Assembly: GCA_036897485.1 (NCBI GenBank)
Contig: JAYMTF010000613.1
Coordinates: forward strand, 1-32,853
From: Pelargonium nanum
Lineage: Eukaryota > Streptophyta > Magnoliopsida > Geraniales > Geraniaceae
Length of the DNA: 32,853 bases
Direction: 5' to 3'
The notes beneath the pieces are model-generated. The model did no database searches and was not told the origin of the DNA. It saw nothing but the letters and a program-made list of their open reading frames with translations. The first letter of the stretch is position 1. Each line of letters begins with the position of its first letter. The position numbers and the translations under genes are program-made. Of the stretch, positions 11,601 through 21,964 are shown piece after piece.

Positions 11601-13475
11601 TGATCAAATGGATCATCTGCAAGATGTATCATAAGAAAAACGTCAGATTAACATTGTAGAAAACATACTGGCACGTACATGATGACAACATTTATCATAA
11701 GAAAAACAAAATAAGTCAAAATCAAAGAACAAAGACAAAACGATGACATAGAGATCAGATTTCCTAGTAATATAAATTTGGTGGTCTTCACAGAACATAT
11801 ATCTTACACACTGAGGTTCAAGGCCATGGTTTCTTTAAAAAATATTTGTTTTTTTTCAAAGTTATATCAAATACTGTGCCTTTGTTTGACATAATTCCAT
11901 AGATGCAAAGTAAAGTAGAATATAAGCAAATTACCAGTATTTTCATTAGAGGATCTACAGAATGATCTCACGAGCTTCATCACATGTATTCCTTGCATCT
12001 TCTCATCTCCAGTCTAATAAGCAAGCACCAAACTCAGTATCAGAGATTCATTTTTTTATTTTTTTGTGATAAATGATGAGGCACAGAAGAGTAACATCAT
12101 ACACTACCATCTAAGAGGACATATTCATCTCTGTTGTCACATATTACATGGGGAAAAAATGGATTGCAACAAACTGGCTATTGTAATTATGATCATACTT
12201 CCCATGACATTCAGTAATCAGTATCACTAAAGAAAGGCTACCACCAAAATGCCACTGATATAATGATAAGCATGCATGCAAGTACAGGTAGTATGAGCAT
12301 CAACATTAATGGTACAAAAATTATAGGGAAGCAGCACCTGAAGCAAGGAAGCAATACCAGAATCGGATTGTGTGAGATTAACAAGGAGCATAACCAGCAA
12401 TTTGGTAATTGTAGAATCTGACTGATAAAGAATATGCATGATTATTCTAATCATTTCCATCTCAACCATTTTAGCAGATAGAGCTGGATTTTGTGACAGA
12501 TTTACAAGAGCTTCTGCAGCAGGTTCTGAAAGCTCCTGAAACAATAAAACCAACATAGTCAATCCACACGAGCAAGAACAACAAAACAGCAACTGATTTG
12601 CCAAAGTTCTATCCAATCAAACCCCAGAAAATTATCCTTTTTGCGCATTACAATTAAACATCAAAATGAAGGCTCACATAAAAATTACAAGAGCCTTGCA
12701 ATCTAGTCCAACCAATCTTAATTTTCACATAATGTAATTGGTAACCAACAACCTCAATTTGTTCAAACCCACTTCCACATTGGCACACTTAAGCAGCCAC
12801 TTCAGAGTAAATTCAAGTGAAGTGTGAAGCCATACAAAAATTCATGCTTTTCTTTATTATTTGCTCGAATCCCCTCTTGCATCATTGCTGCATTAGCATT
12901 TTCACTTCATTCCTTGGGAAAATAACACTAAAAATGTTAAATTTCCGTACCGAGCAATACCTTTTTCTCAATCAAGAGTCGACCTAATGATGGCAGCACA
13001 ACTTTTGAATAACCGGCAAGGGATTGCAAGCCATCATCAGACCCAGTTAATCCCCTAACAATATCAACAGCAACTTTCTTCACCTAGATCATACAAAGCC
13101 CAAAATAAAAATTAGACAAAAAAAAATATCTCAAATGCAAAACTGAAGTTAACACATTTAATGAACATTGCAGAAGGGGAACTCCATGAACCAGGTAGGA
13201 TTACAATGAATATATAAAGCTCAATCCTTAAATTTAACAGATTTTTAAGAGAAGCCCATTATTTTACACTTGATTAGATACTGAATAGTAAAAGAAATAT
13301 GAAATTTCTGTAACAACTCTATTAAGTTCCGAGGTTTGATTAATAAATAAATAAATAAGTAAATAAAACAATTTGTGAATAATCGAAAAGAGAGTTGAGA
13401 GTTGAGAGTTTAGAGATTTACTTGAGGGGAAGGAGACGAAAGGAAGCCCACCAATTCTTCCAATTCGGTCGCCAT
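8623..13475 (-). CDS. HGH1: HGH1 homologue, armadillo-type eEF2 chaperone
   Basis: This is an armadillo-repeat protein of the HGH1/FAM203 family (Pfam DUF383 and DUF384). Yeast Hgh1 is a cytosolic chaperone that helps fold translation elongation factor eEF2; that role is transferred here by homology. Nine exons: 13475-13422, 13083-12961, 12535-12338, 12013-11935, 11616-11471, 10375-10262, 9622-9491, 8861-8748 and 8670-8623. All borders are GT-AG and the product is 335 residues. It starts MATELEELVGFL. The armadillo-like stretch SEPAAEALVNLSQNP lies in exon 3. DPFDHVGSILVNIS (exon 5) begins the DUF383-type core. VAGTIRNCCFEAE (exon 6) and EAIYLITLQ (exon 7) continue it. The C-terminal part contains LGYEDEEDPKV. 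No residue or frame is broken. The 1.1-kb intron at 10376-11470 is plain AT-rich sequence. Confidence 0.93.
13341..13368. repeat. AAAT-type microsatellite
   Basis: A run of (AATA)n units with one G interruption lies in the first intron of HGH1. It is a short simple repeat with no evident function. Confidence 0.7.
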
Positions 13476-14590
13476 TGCTGCGCTGCTCTGCTTTGCTGTG
13501 CTCTTCGCTATACCTCTCGGTTTCTGGCGTCTGTGTCTTCCCTATAAATTGCAAACGGCATCGTATAAGCTTGTCTTGTTAACACAAAACGACGTCGTAG
13601 GAAGGCATTAACCTTTACTAGCGTTTTGAAAACATGACATCAGCATTTTAATCGAGATATTAGTAGGCTACTCCGAGTGGTAGAGACTTGTAGTGACTTT
13701 GATACTCTTCTCAGTGCACGAGGGACATCCGAAAACTTTCAGACTCGCCCAACGCATCTTAGTGTGTGCTCGAGAAGTTAGAGTCCAAACCAAAAGTGGA
13801 CCTCGAAGCATACTCTGTATTACCAACAACCAATCACATGACAAACATTGATAGTAAGTATAAATACACACCTCTTGGTAAAAGGAAGAGATTTTCACAA
13901 TTGCATTTATTGTTTCTCGCTACATTATTTCTCTAAGACTCTCTCTTACTTTTGTGATTTACAGTTGAGATCTCATTCTCACGCTCGAGACAGTGTCTCA
14001 TAATCTTATATGGGGCTTCTGTTTTTGACATGTTTCCTCGCACAAGTCACACGTTCGAGATTCCAAACCCGAATCTCATGTGGATATTGGACATAGAACA
14101 AACCCTTAAAAAATTTCTAACAGGTACAAGACGACAAACTTTTCTAGTACACCTAAATTGATCAAGTCAAAACAAGCACATCAATATCAAAGCGGTAGAT
14201 TCCTCGCAAGAACAAATTCAAGATTGTTTACTCTAGTTTTATTGCCTCCGAAGAGTTTCAACCCGGAACCCTTATACTTTGAAAAGTCGCTATAATTAGG
14301 TCCCTAAATTCATTTACACAAATAATGCAATTAAATGTCTTTATCCAAGTTGATGACTTAGCTTGTACAATCTACATATGCATTGCTGGGACACAAAAGA
14401 AATAAAGTAGCAAAGATCCAAGCATTGTTCAAAATTGAAAGAGAGCATGCATCCTTGTCTGGTACTCTAAAGAATATACTGATATTGTTTCTTGTTGAGA
14501 TTTGATTCTATGTTCATGTAAATATTGTGTACACTCTTTCAAAAACTGTGAGTGTGCATGCAAATCACACTGTATTGTAAGGTTCTTGGA
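13476..14590. other. HGH1 promoter and intergenic DNA
   Basis: The first 100-150 bases should hold the HGH1 promoter; CTATAAATT at about 13541-13549 reads as a weak TATA on the minus strand. From about 13650 to 14100 the composition and motifs resemble an LTR relic. The rest to the microRNA cluster has no visible feature. Confidence 0.45.
13650..14000 (+). mobile_element. Possible LTR relic
   Basis: TATAAATACA at about 13859-13868 is followed by a pyrimidine-rich leader-like stretch (TTCACAATTGCATTTATTG, then CTCTAAGACTCTCTC). That arrangement resembles the promoter and R/U5 region of plant LTR retrotransposons. No second LTR, primer-binding site or coding domain was found, so this would be a solo or truncated LTR at most. 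Confidence 0.25.
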
Positions 14591-14598
14591 TATTGGTC

Positions 14599-14606
14599 TA
14601 TAAATA
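14599..14606 (+). promoter_or_regulatory. TATA box of the miR2275 cluster
   Basis: TATAAATA, preceded by C and followed by C as in strong plant TATA boxes, lies 50 bp before the first foldback. Transcription would then begin near 14630-14635, just ahead of foldback 1. This fits an independent RNA polymerase II primary microRNA transcript rather than processing from the downstream HAD gene. Confidence 0.55.
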
Positions 14607-14648
14607 CTACCTTCAATCCATTCTTGGAGATATGTCTAGTAATAGCTT

Positions 14649-14742
14649 GTGTTAAAGCCGTATGTGAGAATGGGAGAAAACTAAATGTCTTCTCAATTTA
14701 CTGTCATTTAGTTTCCTCCCATATCTCACATCCGACCTTCAC
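14649..14742 (+). ncRNA. MIR2275: miR2275-type foldback 1
   Basis: The two arms pair over about 38 bp around a short loop. The candidate mature 22-mer on the 3' arm is 14707-14728, starting TTTAGTTTCC and ending ATATCTCA. The predicted star is 14667-14687 (21 nt) with 2-nt 3' overhangs. The 3'-arm sequence differs from the grass miR2275a form, recalled from memory, at two positions: A at 4 and C at 14. The star arm is one nucleotide short (GAGAATGG against the complement GAGATATGG), giving the asymmetry typical of 22-nt microRNAs. The direction was chosen because miR2275 lies on the 3' arm in known precursors. Confidence 0.82.
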
Positions 14743-14776
14743 TTATTGCAGTGTTTGTTAACTCAGATATGAAATT

Positions 14777-14871
14777 GTGAAAGTTTGTAGGTGAGAATTG
14801 GAGGAACCTAAATGGATTGTTTTGATCTGTTTCCATTTAGTTTCCTCCAATATCTTATCTCCAACCTCCAC
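14777..14871 (+). ncRNA. MIR2275: miR2275-type foldback 2
   Basis: The second foldback is a tandem copy of the first, with its candidate mature sequence 129 bp further on at 14836-14857. It starts TTTAGTTTCCTCC and ends AATATCTTA. The predicted star is 14794-14814. Pairing continues below the duplex for more than 12 bp, as needed for precise DCL1 cutting. Of the three, this copy is closest to the grass a-type through position 20. Confidence 0.85.
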
Positions 14872-14900
14872 ATATACAGATATACTGTGTGTAATTTACT

Positions 14901-14997
14901 GGGAAAGCTGTATGTGAGAATTGGAGGAAACTAAATGGATTGGCATTGCTTTGTGCTTCCACTTAGTTTCCTCTAATATCTCATATCCCACTTTCAC
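14901..14997 (+). ncRNA. MIR2275: miR2275-type foldback 3
   Basis: The third foldback has its candidate 22-mer at 14962-14983, 126 bp after that of copy 2. It starts CTTAGTTTCCTCT and ends AATATCTCA. The predicted star is 14917-14937. It carries T at position 13, the distinguishing base of the grass b-type miR2275 as I recall it. Position 1 is C rather than the usual T, so the true 5' end might be shifted by one base. The one-nucleotide asymmetry in the star arm is retained. Confidence 0.82.
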
Positions 14998-15139
14998 TAC
15001 TAATTGTGTTTTAGCTGATTTCTTGATTTTTATGAACCATGAGGATAGATACTTATTTATGTTTATTTGATGAATTTGTTTGTGTTATTTACATTACATA
15101 ATTGGAGACCCTTAAAAAAGCTTCCTTTATTTTGGAGAC

Positions 15140-15147
15140 TATATATT
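15140..15147 (+). promoter_or_regulatory. Possible TATA box of the HAD gene
   Basis: TATATATT lies 40-47 bp ahead of the HAD start codon, which would leave a leader of only about 15 nt. A more distal start within 15000-15130 is also possible. Confidence 0.35.
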
Positions 15148-15186
15148 TGCGTTTCTCGCATTTCTCGCCGAACCCAAGCTCTGGAA

Positions 15187-18100
15187 ATGGAAGCTTCCTT
15201 GATTAGATGCTCCAACAGCAACACGCTCTTCAGAGCCTTGAAGCCTCTCCATCGAAAGCTCTCCACCTCCATTCGCTGCTCTTCCATGGCCACCCTCGCC
15301 GGTTAGTCTTTTCCTTCTGCTTCGTTTGGTTCCCGAGAAAGTCCGGGAAAAGTTCGTTTCTTTTCCATGTATTTTCATGTACCCAAGACCCCATTTGCGG
15401 TCTGATTTGGGTTTTTGGTTGCGCTTGTGCCCAATTCACTTACTGGGTTTTGTGTTGTGAATTCGTGGTCGCTTAATTTAAACGCTGGCTCGTTTGTAGG
15501 AGGAAAGGCTGGGATCAAAAGAGCTTATGATGGGTTATTGTTAGATGCTGGAGGTACCCTTTTGCAGTTAGCGAAGCCGGTCGAAGAGACTTATGCAACC
15601 ATAGGAAGAAAATATGGTCAGTTTCAGCTCATTACACTCTTTATGGCTTTTAACAATTTCAGGGTTCCTTATTTTAGGCAAATGCACTTCTTTTGATCAT
15701 GTTGTGAAAGAAATACACATTAGTTATAGGGTATTTAGATTGATGTTTCAGGTGTTTTCAATGAATCCATGTGAATTTGGAGATTGGTTTTGGTTATGAA
15801 TGTACTATGAACTAGCACAAGTTTTTATGCTCACTTGATTGTTGAGGCATCACAAACATGCCACAGAAACAGAGTGACTAAACTAAAAGTATTGGGTTTA
15901 TGAAGGTCCAATGAAGCGTTTTTGTTACTATCTTATTTGTTAGACTCCAAATGCCTTAATTGGTTCAGTTATATAGTTATGCTCCTTTGTAATTATAATT
16001 CTGTAAATCTACTCTTTACTTGGGTTTTGGTACTTAAAGAACTGAAACTTTTAGACCCTTGGTTTCAGGGCTTGCATCTTAATTATTACTTCCTTTGTGA
16101 TTTAGGTTTGACAGCAACTTCCTCTGAAATTAAGCAAGGATTTAGGAGAGCATTTGCTGCTCCATGGCCTGAAAAGCTTCGTTATCAGGTTATTGTCCTT
16201 TGTCTGTGTCCATTACTCTCGTACATGGAAAATTGATATTTTTTTTGCTATCTAGCTTCTGAAATTAACTACGCTCTTATTTTACTGAGACTATTAGATG
16301 ATACACTGGTACCTTATTTAAAGGGACATCTAGATTTTCGGAGTTACATTCCAATTAGCTTTTTCTGGCCTTCTGTTCCTTGTGACTCCTATGATCATGT
16401 TGCAATTTTTTTTCTATTGATGTAATGCACTTGTAAATTATATCGCACAAATACTATCTAAGAGAAGAATAGATATTAATGTTTCATTTTTCTATTCAAA
16501 TGTTTGCTAAAAAACTTAAGTGTCAGAACCATTTCATTTCATTGATAGTTCCCTTTTCATGGCTACAGAGGACACATTATTGAGGAAGCTGGGTAGTTCC
16601 AGGTTGATGGCGAAAAGCCTTAAAACCCACTTCTTTGAACTATTGTTTCTTTCCGATCTCCCTTTTAATATATGTTATGTGATAATGTGTTCGGTTAAAC
16701 AATTAGTGGTACATGCTTGCATCTAGGATTTTAGGGAACATGATTTATTCTTTTCTATTTTTCTTTTTTATGAAAAAAGTGATCTCTCTTATCTCACTGT
16801 GGAGGAAGAGCTAATCGCACTGTATGTTTTCCAAAATTAACAATTACTGTCTCACACTTTTGCCCGATTACCTTGATTCGCTATCAGAAAGTTGCATTAA
16901 TTTTATCAAATTAGTTGGAGAAACCATTTCAACAATATGTCAAAAGTTTTAACTGGATCCTGTTCCATCGTATCCTCATATTATTATGAACAGGGAGATG
17001 GAAGGCCATTCTGGAAGCTTGTTGTTTCTGAAGCCACCAGTTGTGACAATCAGGACTATTTTGAAGAAGTTTACGAGGTTATGTTTCTTTGAAAACAAAA
17101 TGTTAATGTAATATGAATGAATTTCTATGGCTGGTACTTGTTGACGATAAATTGATCCAGCTTTAAGTCCTTTTCACCTGAACTCCCAATCATTGCTTTA
17201 TTACAGTACTTTGCAAATGGTGATGCATGGCATCTTCCAGTTGGAGCTTATGAAACAATAGTTCATTTAAAAGATGCTGGAGGTCATACACTTCAAGTAT
17301 TCACCTTCTTTTTCTGTCACTATCGTATTTAATGAAGAATTTCTTCCGTTTTGTTTCTATATTTCTAACACGGTGAGCAGTGAAACAGTTAAAGTGGCTG
17401 TTGTATCCAATTTTGACACTCGTTTAAGGAAGTTACTGAAGGACCTCAATGTTGTGGATCTGTAAGTAACCAAGCATCTACCATCAGTACACGTCTCATT
17501 TGTAATTCCTTCTTTCAATTCCTTAGTGGTTATTTGTTATAATATCCTCCAAAGATGCCAATTTCTGGTCTGTGATGAAATGCTCTTCCATAGATAGAAT
17601 TAGACGTGTGATAGACGAAGAGGATGGAAAGAGCATAAGGAATTACTCTCATTAAAGGCCAATCCCATCTTCACTGAAACCATATCCTTTTGGTTTGCTT
17701 TCAGGTTTGATGCTGTTATTGTGTCTTCAGAGGTTGGCTATGAAAAACCAGATGCAAACATATTTATGGCTGCTTTAGGTATGTATTTTAGTGTCATATT
17801 CTGTCTTGGCCTGAATCTGTAGCATTTGCCTGTTTTGCTATGCCATGCATGCATATGTTCCCTGCTGAGGATATCTTGATTACCAACAAAGACGTCGTTT
17901 GTTGCTTTGCTTGCTTATCTCGGTTAATTTGAATGATGTGCCGAAACATGTTTCTATTAAGGAAGCACATGCTTGTTCAATTGCTACATTTTGATATGGT
18001 AGTCTGTAAGGAAAAAAAATAGCAGCCCCAGTACACAGAACTAGGGTGGGTCATTTTTGATGCAGTAGTGTGTAAAGCTTATTGAAGTTCTCATAACTAC

Positions 18101-18476
18101 TAGCTTTGATGTAGATCAAATTGGGGTAAATGCTGACAGAGCAGTTCACATTGGGGATGATCAGAAGGCAGATAAAGATGGGGCCAATGCAGTTGGGATT
18201 GATTGCTGGTAGGCTTTAAGCATTTTCGTTCTTTCGTGTTTTTTTTTTTTTTTGGTAAAACGAACTTCACACATTGTACAAAAACATGCATGTTATGGCT
18301 ATATCATTTGCTAAACTAACAATCCCTCGAAGAAAAGGACAACATCTCAAACTAAAGGGAGAGTAATTACAGTAGTTCCTAATGGATCTTACTATTTCTG
18401 TGAACACAGGTTGTGGGGAACAGATGTGAAATCATTCAGTGATGTTCAAAAGCGCATCCTCCTATCAGAGCCATAG
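15187..18476 (+). CDS. HDHD3-like HAD-superfamily hydrolase
   Basis: This is a haloacid-dehalogenase superfamily protein related to animal HDHD3 and to a plant family (Arabidopsis At2g41250, from memory) of unknown substrate. Nine exons: 15187-15301, 15500-15616, 16106-16188, 16994-17077, 17207-17282, 17389-17461, 17705-17778, 18115-18208 and 18410-18476. The product is 260 residues. Motif I reads D54-A-G-G-T-L, motif II VVSN with S165, motif III K197-P-D, and motif IV GDD with D222, D223 and D227. The usual second Asp of motif I is Gly56, so ordinary phosphatase chemistry is doubtful. Residues 1-38 are rich in Ser and Arg and poor in acidic residues, resembling an organelle transit peptide. 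A second Met (M34) in good context could give a cytosolic form. The helical cap lies between motifs I and II. Confidence 0.92.
18239..18253. repeat. Poly-T tract
   Basis: A run of 15 or so T residues in the last intron of the HAD gene. It may contribute to the polypyrimidine tract or be the remnant of an insertion tail. Confidence 0.6.
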
Positions 18477-18698
18477 ATTCAGATGGTTTGGCAATCGAAT
18501 ACTGTTCTGTTCTTATTAGACTTTTGCTTTGAGCTCTTAAGCGGTCAGGCACTTCGCACTTGCATTTAGCGTTTCTAGGCAAAACTACCAGCTTGACATC
18601 TTTTAATCGTGTTGTTTCACGAACACTATTTGAAGTCTAAACCTACCTTGTTCGTTGGAGACGCTGGTTTGTTTCTTAGTTAGCTATTGGTTTTCACA

Positions 18699-18712
18699 AA
18701 TAAATGAATAAA
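18699..18712 (+). terminator. Poly(A) signals of the HAD gene
   Basis: Two overlapping-range AATAAA hexamers (18699-18704 and 18707-18712) lie about 225 bp after the stop codon, a normal distance for a plant 3'UTR. Confidence 0.5.
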
Positions 18713-19809
18713 TATCCTTTGAGATACAGCTCTTACTAGCATTTGGGATGGATCAATGTTGTAATTAGTCATGACATAGCTATTAGTTTGTTTCTGTCTA
18801 GAAATGACTGGTTTTGGGTTTTACTTGGAGAAAATCATTTTGTATTTTGAGTTCCTTTTTCCTTTATTTGCAGAATAAGCTGCTGGTCTGTACATAGAAA
18901 AAAGTGTATCTAAATTACACAGCAAAGACTAAATACTTTTCTCATTTCAATGGATAGCATAACAGTTGGACAATTTCAATTTGAACCAAAATTTCATTTC
19001 TGAGAAAATAAACTACAAAAAAACTAAAAGATGCCACATGAACAAACAACTCTTATTTCCCTAAATTTACTAGTATCTCAAGGAGGGCCCTGCGTTTCCA
19101 GCAATTTCATCTCAATACTAAACCAATCATTCGAGGAGGGAAAAATGCAGCCACATTTTCCTTTTCGTTTAGAATCCAGCAAATCAAATGGGCCAGTGAC
19201 AGTGTTTCTCAAATTCAAATCAATCATGTGCATACACCATTTGGTCTACCACATATTCGGTTATTCGAATCCCCTGAGAAAAACACAACGGCGAAAGAAT
19301 TTTTACTTGATTCTAGTAACATGCCTATACCAACATAGCTTAAATACCCACCTATCCAATAGCAAGCCTCCTTGATTCTATTTCAGTACACACAATACAG
19401 TATCCACTATAAATCAAGGCGGTTACAAACAACCAAGTGCAAAATTTAACATTTAGGTATATGATGGGGCTTAAAAGGGATCATATAAACAAATGACAAT
19501 TAATAGAGTAGATGGTATCATTGGCTGCCTGTCAAGTGCTCACTTGAAGGCCTCCTGCCCAGTGTATGGAGAATAAAATGTTAAACATGCAATTGCCGAG
19601 TCAAGATTGGGGGAGGCAATAGAGGAAAATTCACATCTAGCAAATTCAAACTCATATAGTGTAACCAATAGAGGATTAAACATTGAATAAACCAAAAGGA
19701 GCTTACAGAGAGTAAAGAACGACTTTCTACTTACCAGATAAGGTACAATTTCCATATTGTCAATGATAACCCTCCCATGAGAAAAAAGTAATCTGCTGAA
19801 TGCATTTCT
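18713..19809. other. Tail-to-tail intergenic DNA between HAD gene and CUL3
   Basis: No gene is recognised. The right part probably holds the CUL3 3'UTR. A near-perfect inverted repeat, TCAAGTG-CT-CACTTGA (19532-19547), lies in that putative UTR and could form a small RNA hairpin of unknown relevance. Confidence 0.45.
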
Positions 19810-21926
19810 TCAAGCAAGATATCGGTACAATTTTCTGTCCACACTATCCCTCTCTAAGAAATCACGCTCAATAAGGGACTCCATTCGTTTCTTTATCTCC
19901 GTGGGGTTGGCCAGGAATCTTGACTGCAACTGCTTTGTAACTTCAGCAATTATATTGTTATGATCCAGTACCCTTCTAGATTTCATGATTCTCACAATAG
20001 CTGCCTCAATTTGGGGCTTTCGGTCCTCTTCCACTCTCTGCCGAGTCTCCTGCTTTTCAGGTTCTGATTCTTTTTGTGCTACTACAGTTCCTATCTTCAC
20101 CTTGTAGAATTTGCTGCTAAAATTATCATTAACAAAAAATACATCATACTCACCAATGTCTTTACTCATCGGCTCTTTGCGAAGAACATTCTTACCCTTC
20201 ACACATGCCATGGATTGCAGGCACCTCTTTAGGTCTGGAGCAGGAATCTCTGTAGCTTGCTCAATTTCCTTGTAGCTAAGCTTATCGGAGTTATTGAAGA
20301 GCATTAGAACACACATTTGGTAAGTTGAGACATTCAACTCATGCTTCTGGCCCTTCCCAAAGATTGCCTTAATATCAGCTGTGCCCATATTAGTTTGCCA
20401 AGACAATCTCCTCCCAGTATGTGTCCCAAGGTAATATGCACGGAATTTTTCACACAGTACTGACATTTCAGAAGGCAGATTGCAAGTAACACTAGGCTGA
20501 GTGGGCCAGGATCCTGTAGTCAAAACCTGGACAGCTAGTGTAGGGCCATCCCCAAGCTCAGCAACATGGCTGGCGTAAAACCCTTGCATAGTATCCTGAG
20601 AAGTTTTCATGTCCGTAAACATGCCTTCTAACTTTGATGTAAACTGGTAGCCACATTCTGTCTTGAGCTTAACTATCAGACTTCTCTCTGCATCATCAGA
20701 AACAGTTTTTCCAGGCAAGAGACGCTTTGCTAAATGCTGTTTGTAGTACTTTTCAAAAACATCTTTCTCCTGCAAATACCGGAACAACATCATCACCTTG
20801 TCAAGGATAGTCTCCACATCCTCCTCACTGACTCCCTTAAGACCCTTGCGAAGCTTGTCATCCACAAACAAGGAGATGAATTCAGGAGATCGAGGATTCA
20901 AATTTATGAAGTATTCAAAAGATGAATTCAAAGCATTCTGGAAGGTCTTGTCATTGTTAAATGCCAAGTTTATTATGCTATCATACTTGTCTTTTTCATC
21001 CAACAATCGTTGAACAAAATCCACAGGATCCTTCAATCTTTCTGGATCAGTTACCAGCTGTTTGCCAGTTTCTCTGAGGTGAGAAGTCATAACTTCTCGT
21101 ATTATTGAGAGACCATTAGGGACTCGACGGAACAAGCTATACATTCTTCCCAAATCTTCATACTTATCATCAAGAAGCATGTTAACTAAGCCTGAATTCT
21201 CCATGTGAACCAGTCTCAACATGTGGTTTGCAATCATCTCCTTCTCCACCACATTGGTTATCTTGGATTCACTCTTGACATCCAAGTAGTGAGTTACTCT
21301 CTCCATTTCTTCATTTAGACGTCGTTCAGCTTTCTTCAAGTAGTCTCCACAATCACAGCACTCAATGAAGATCTGAGATTCACCCTTGTAAAATTCTGCT
21401 GAAACCTCAAGAAATGGTTTCTCAAAATCTTCTTGGTAAACAGATGAACCTATATCCATAAGCATCTTGATTATATTCCTCATTAGACCCCGGTTTATGA
21501 CTTCACCAGTCCTTTCTCTATGTACTAGTTCAAGAAGAGTATTTAGAAGCCTTGCCTGGATTTTGTTTGAATGGATAATGTTATCCCTCCACAGGTTCAG
21601 CCCAAGTTCATGAACAGGAGTTTTGTGGGTACTAGGGATGAAAGTCCTGTCCATGTACATGAGTATGTCCCGAATCATTTGCAAGGCCTTGTTATGATCA
21701 TTCCATTTCCTATTCAACTCTTCCAAAAATAAGCCTCCCTGAGCATCCTCAATAGATTTAGATATTTCTTTCAGATGTGCAGTCATAGTAGTTACCAGAC
21801 CTGAGTACAGCTTCTCTCCAAATTTGTGCAGCACCATATTGTAGGCATTTCTGCATTATGTCAATTCTTAACGGTCAGAAATACAAATCCATTAACTTGT
21901 GTATGTGTGCGCGTGCGCGCGCGCGC

Positions 21927-21964
<38 letters not shown>

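Noticed and set aside
13682-13697. ACTTGTAGTG, a possible opposite end of a CACTA element
   Set aside because: Only the last eight or nine bases match, and it lies 15 kb from the CACTA terminus on the other side of four genes.
14649-14997. Reading the three foldbacks as a miR482/miR2118 cluster or as a plain tandem MITE
   Set aside because: The conserved arm does not contain the miR482/2118 sequence as I recall it, and the strongest conservation is confined to the predicted duplex positions, as in microRNA genes rather than transposon ends.
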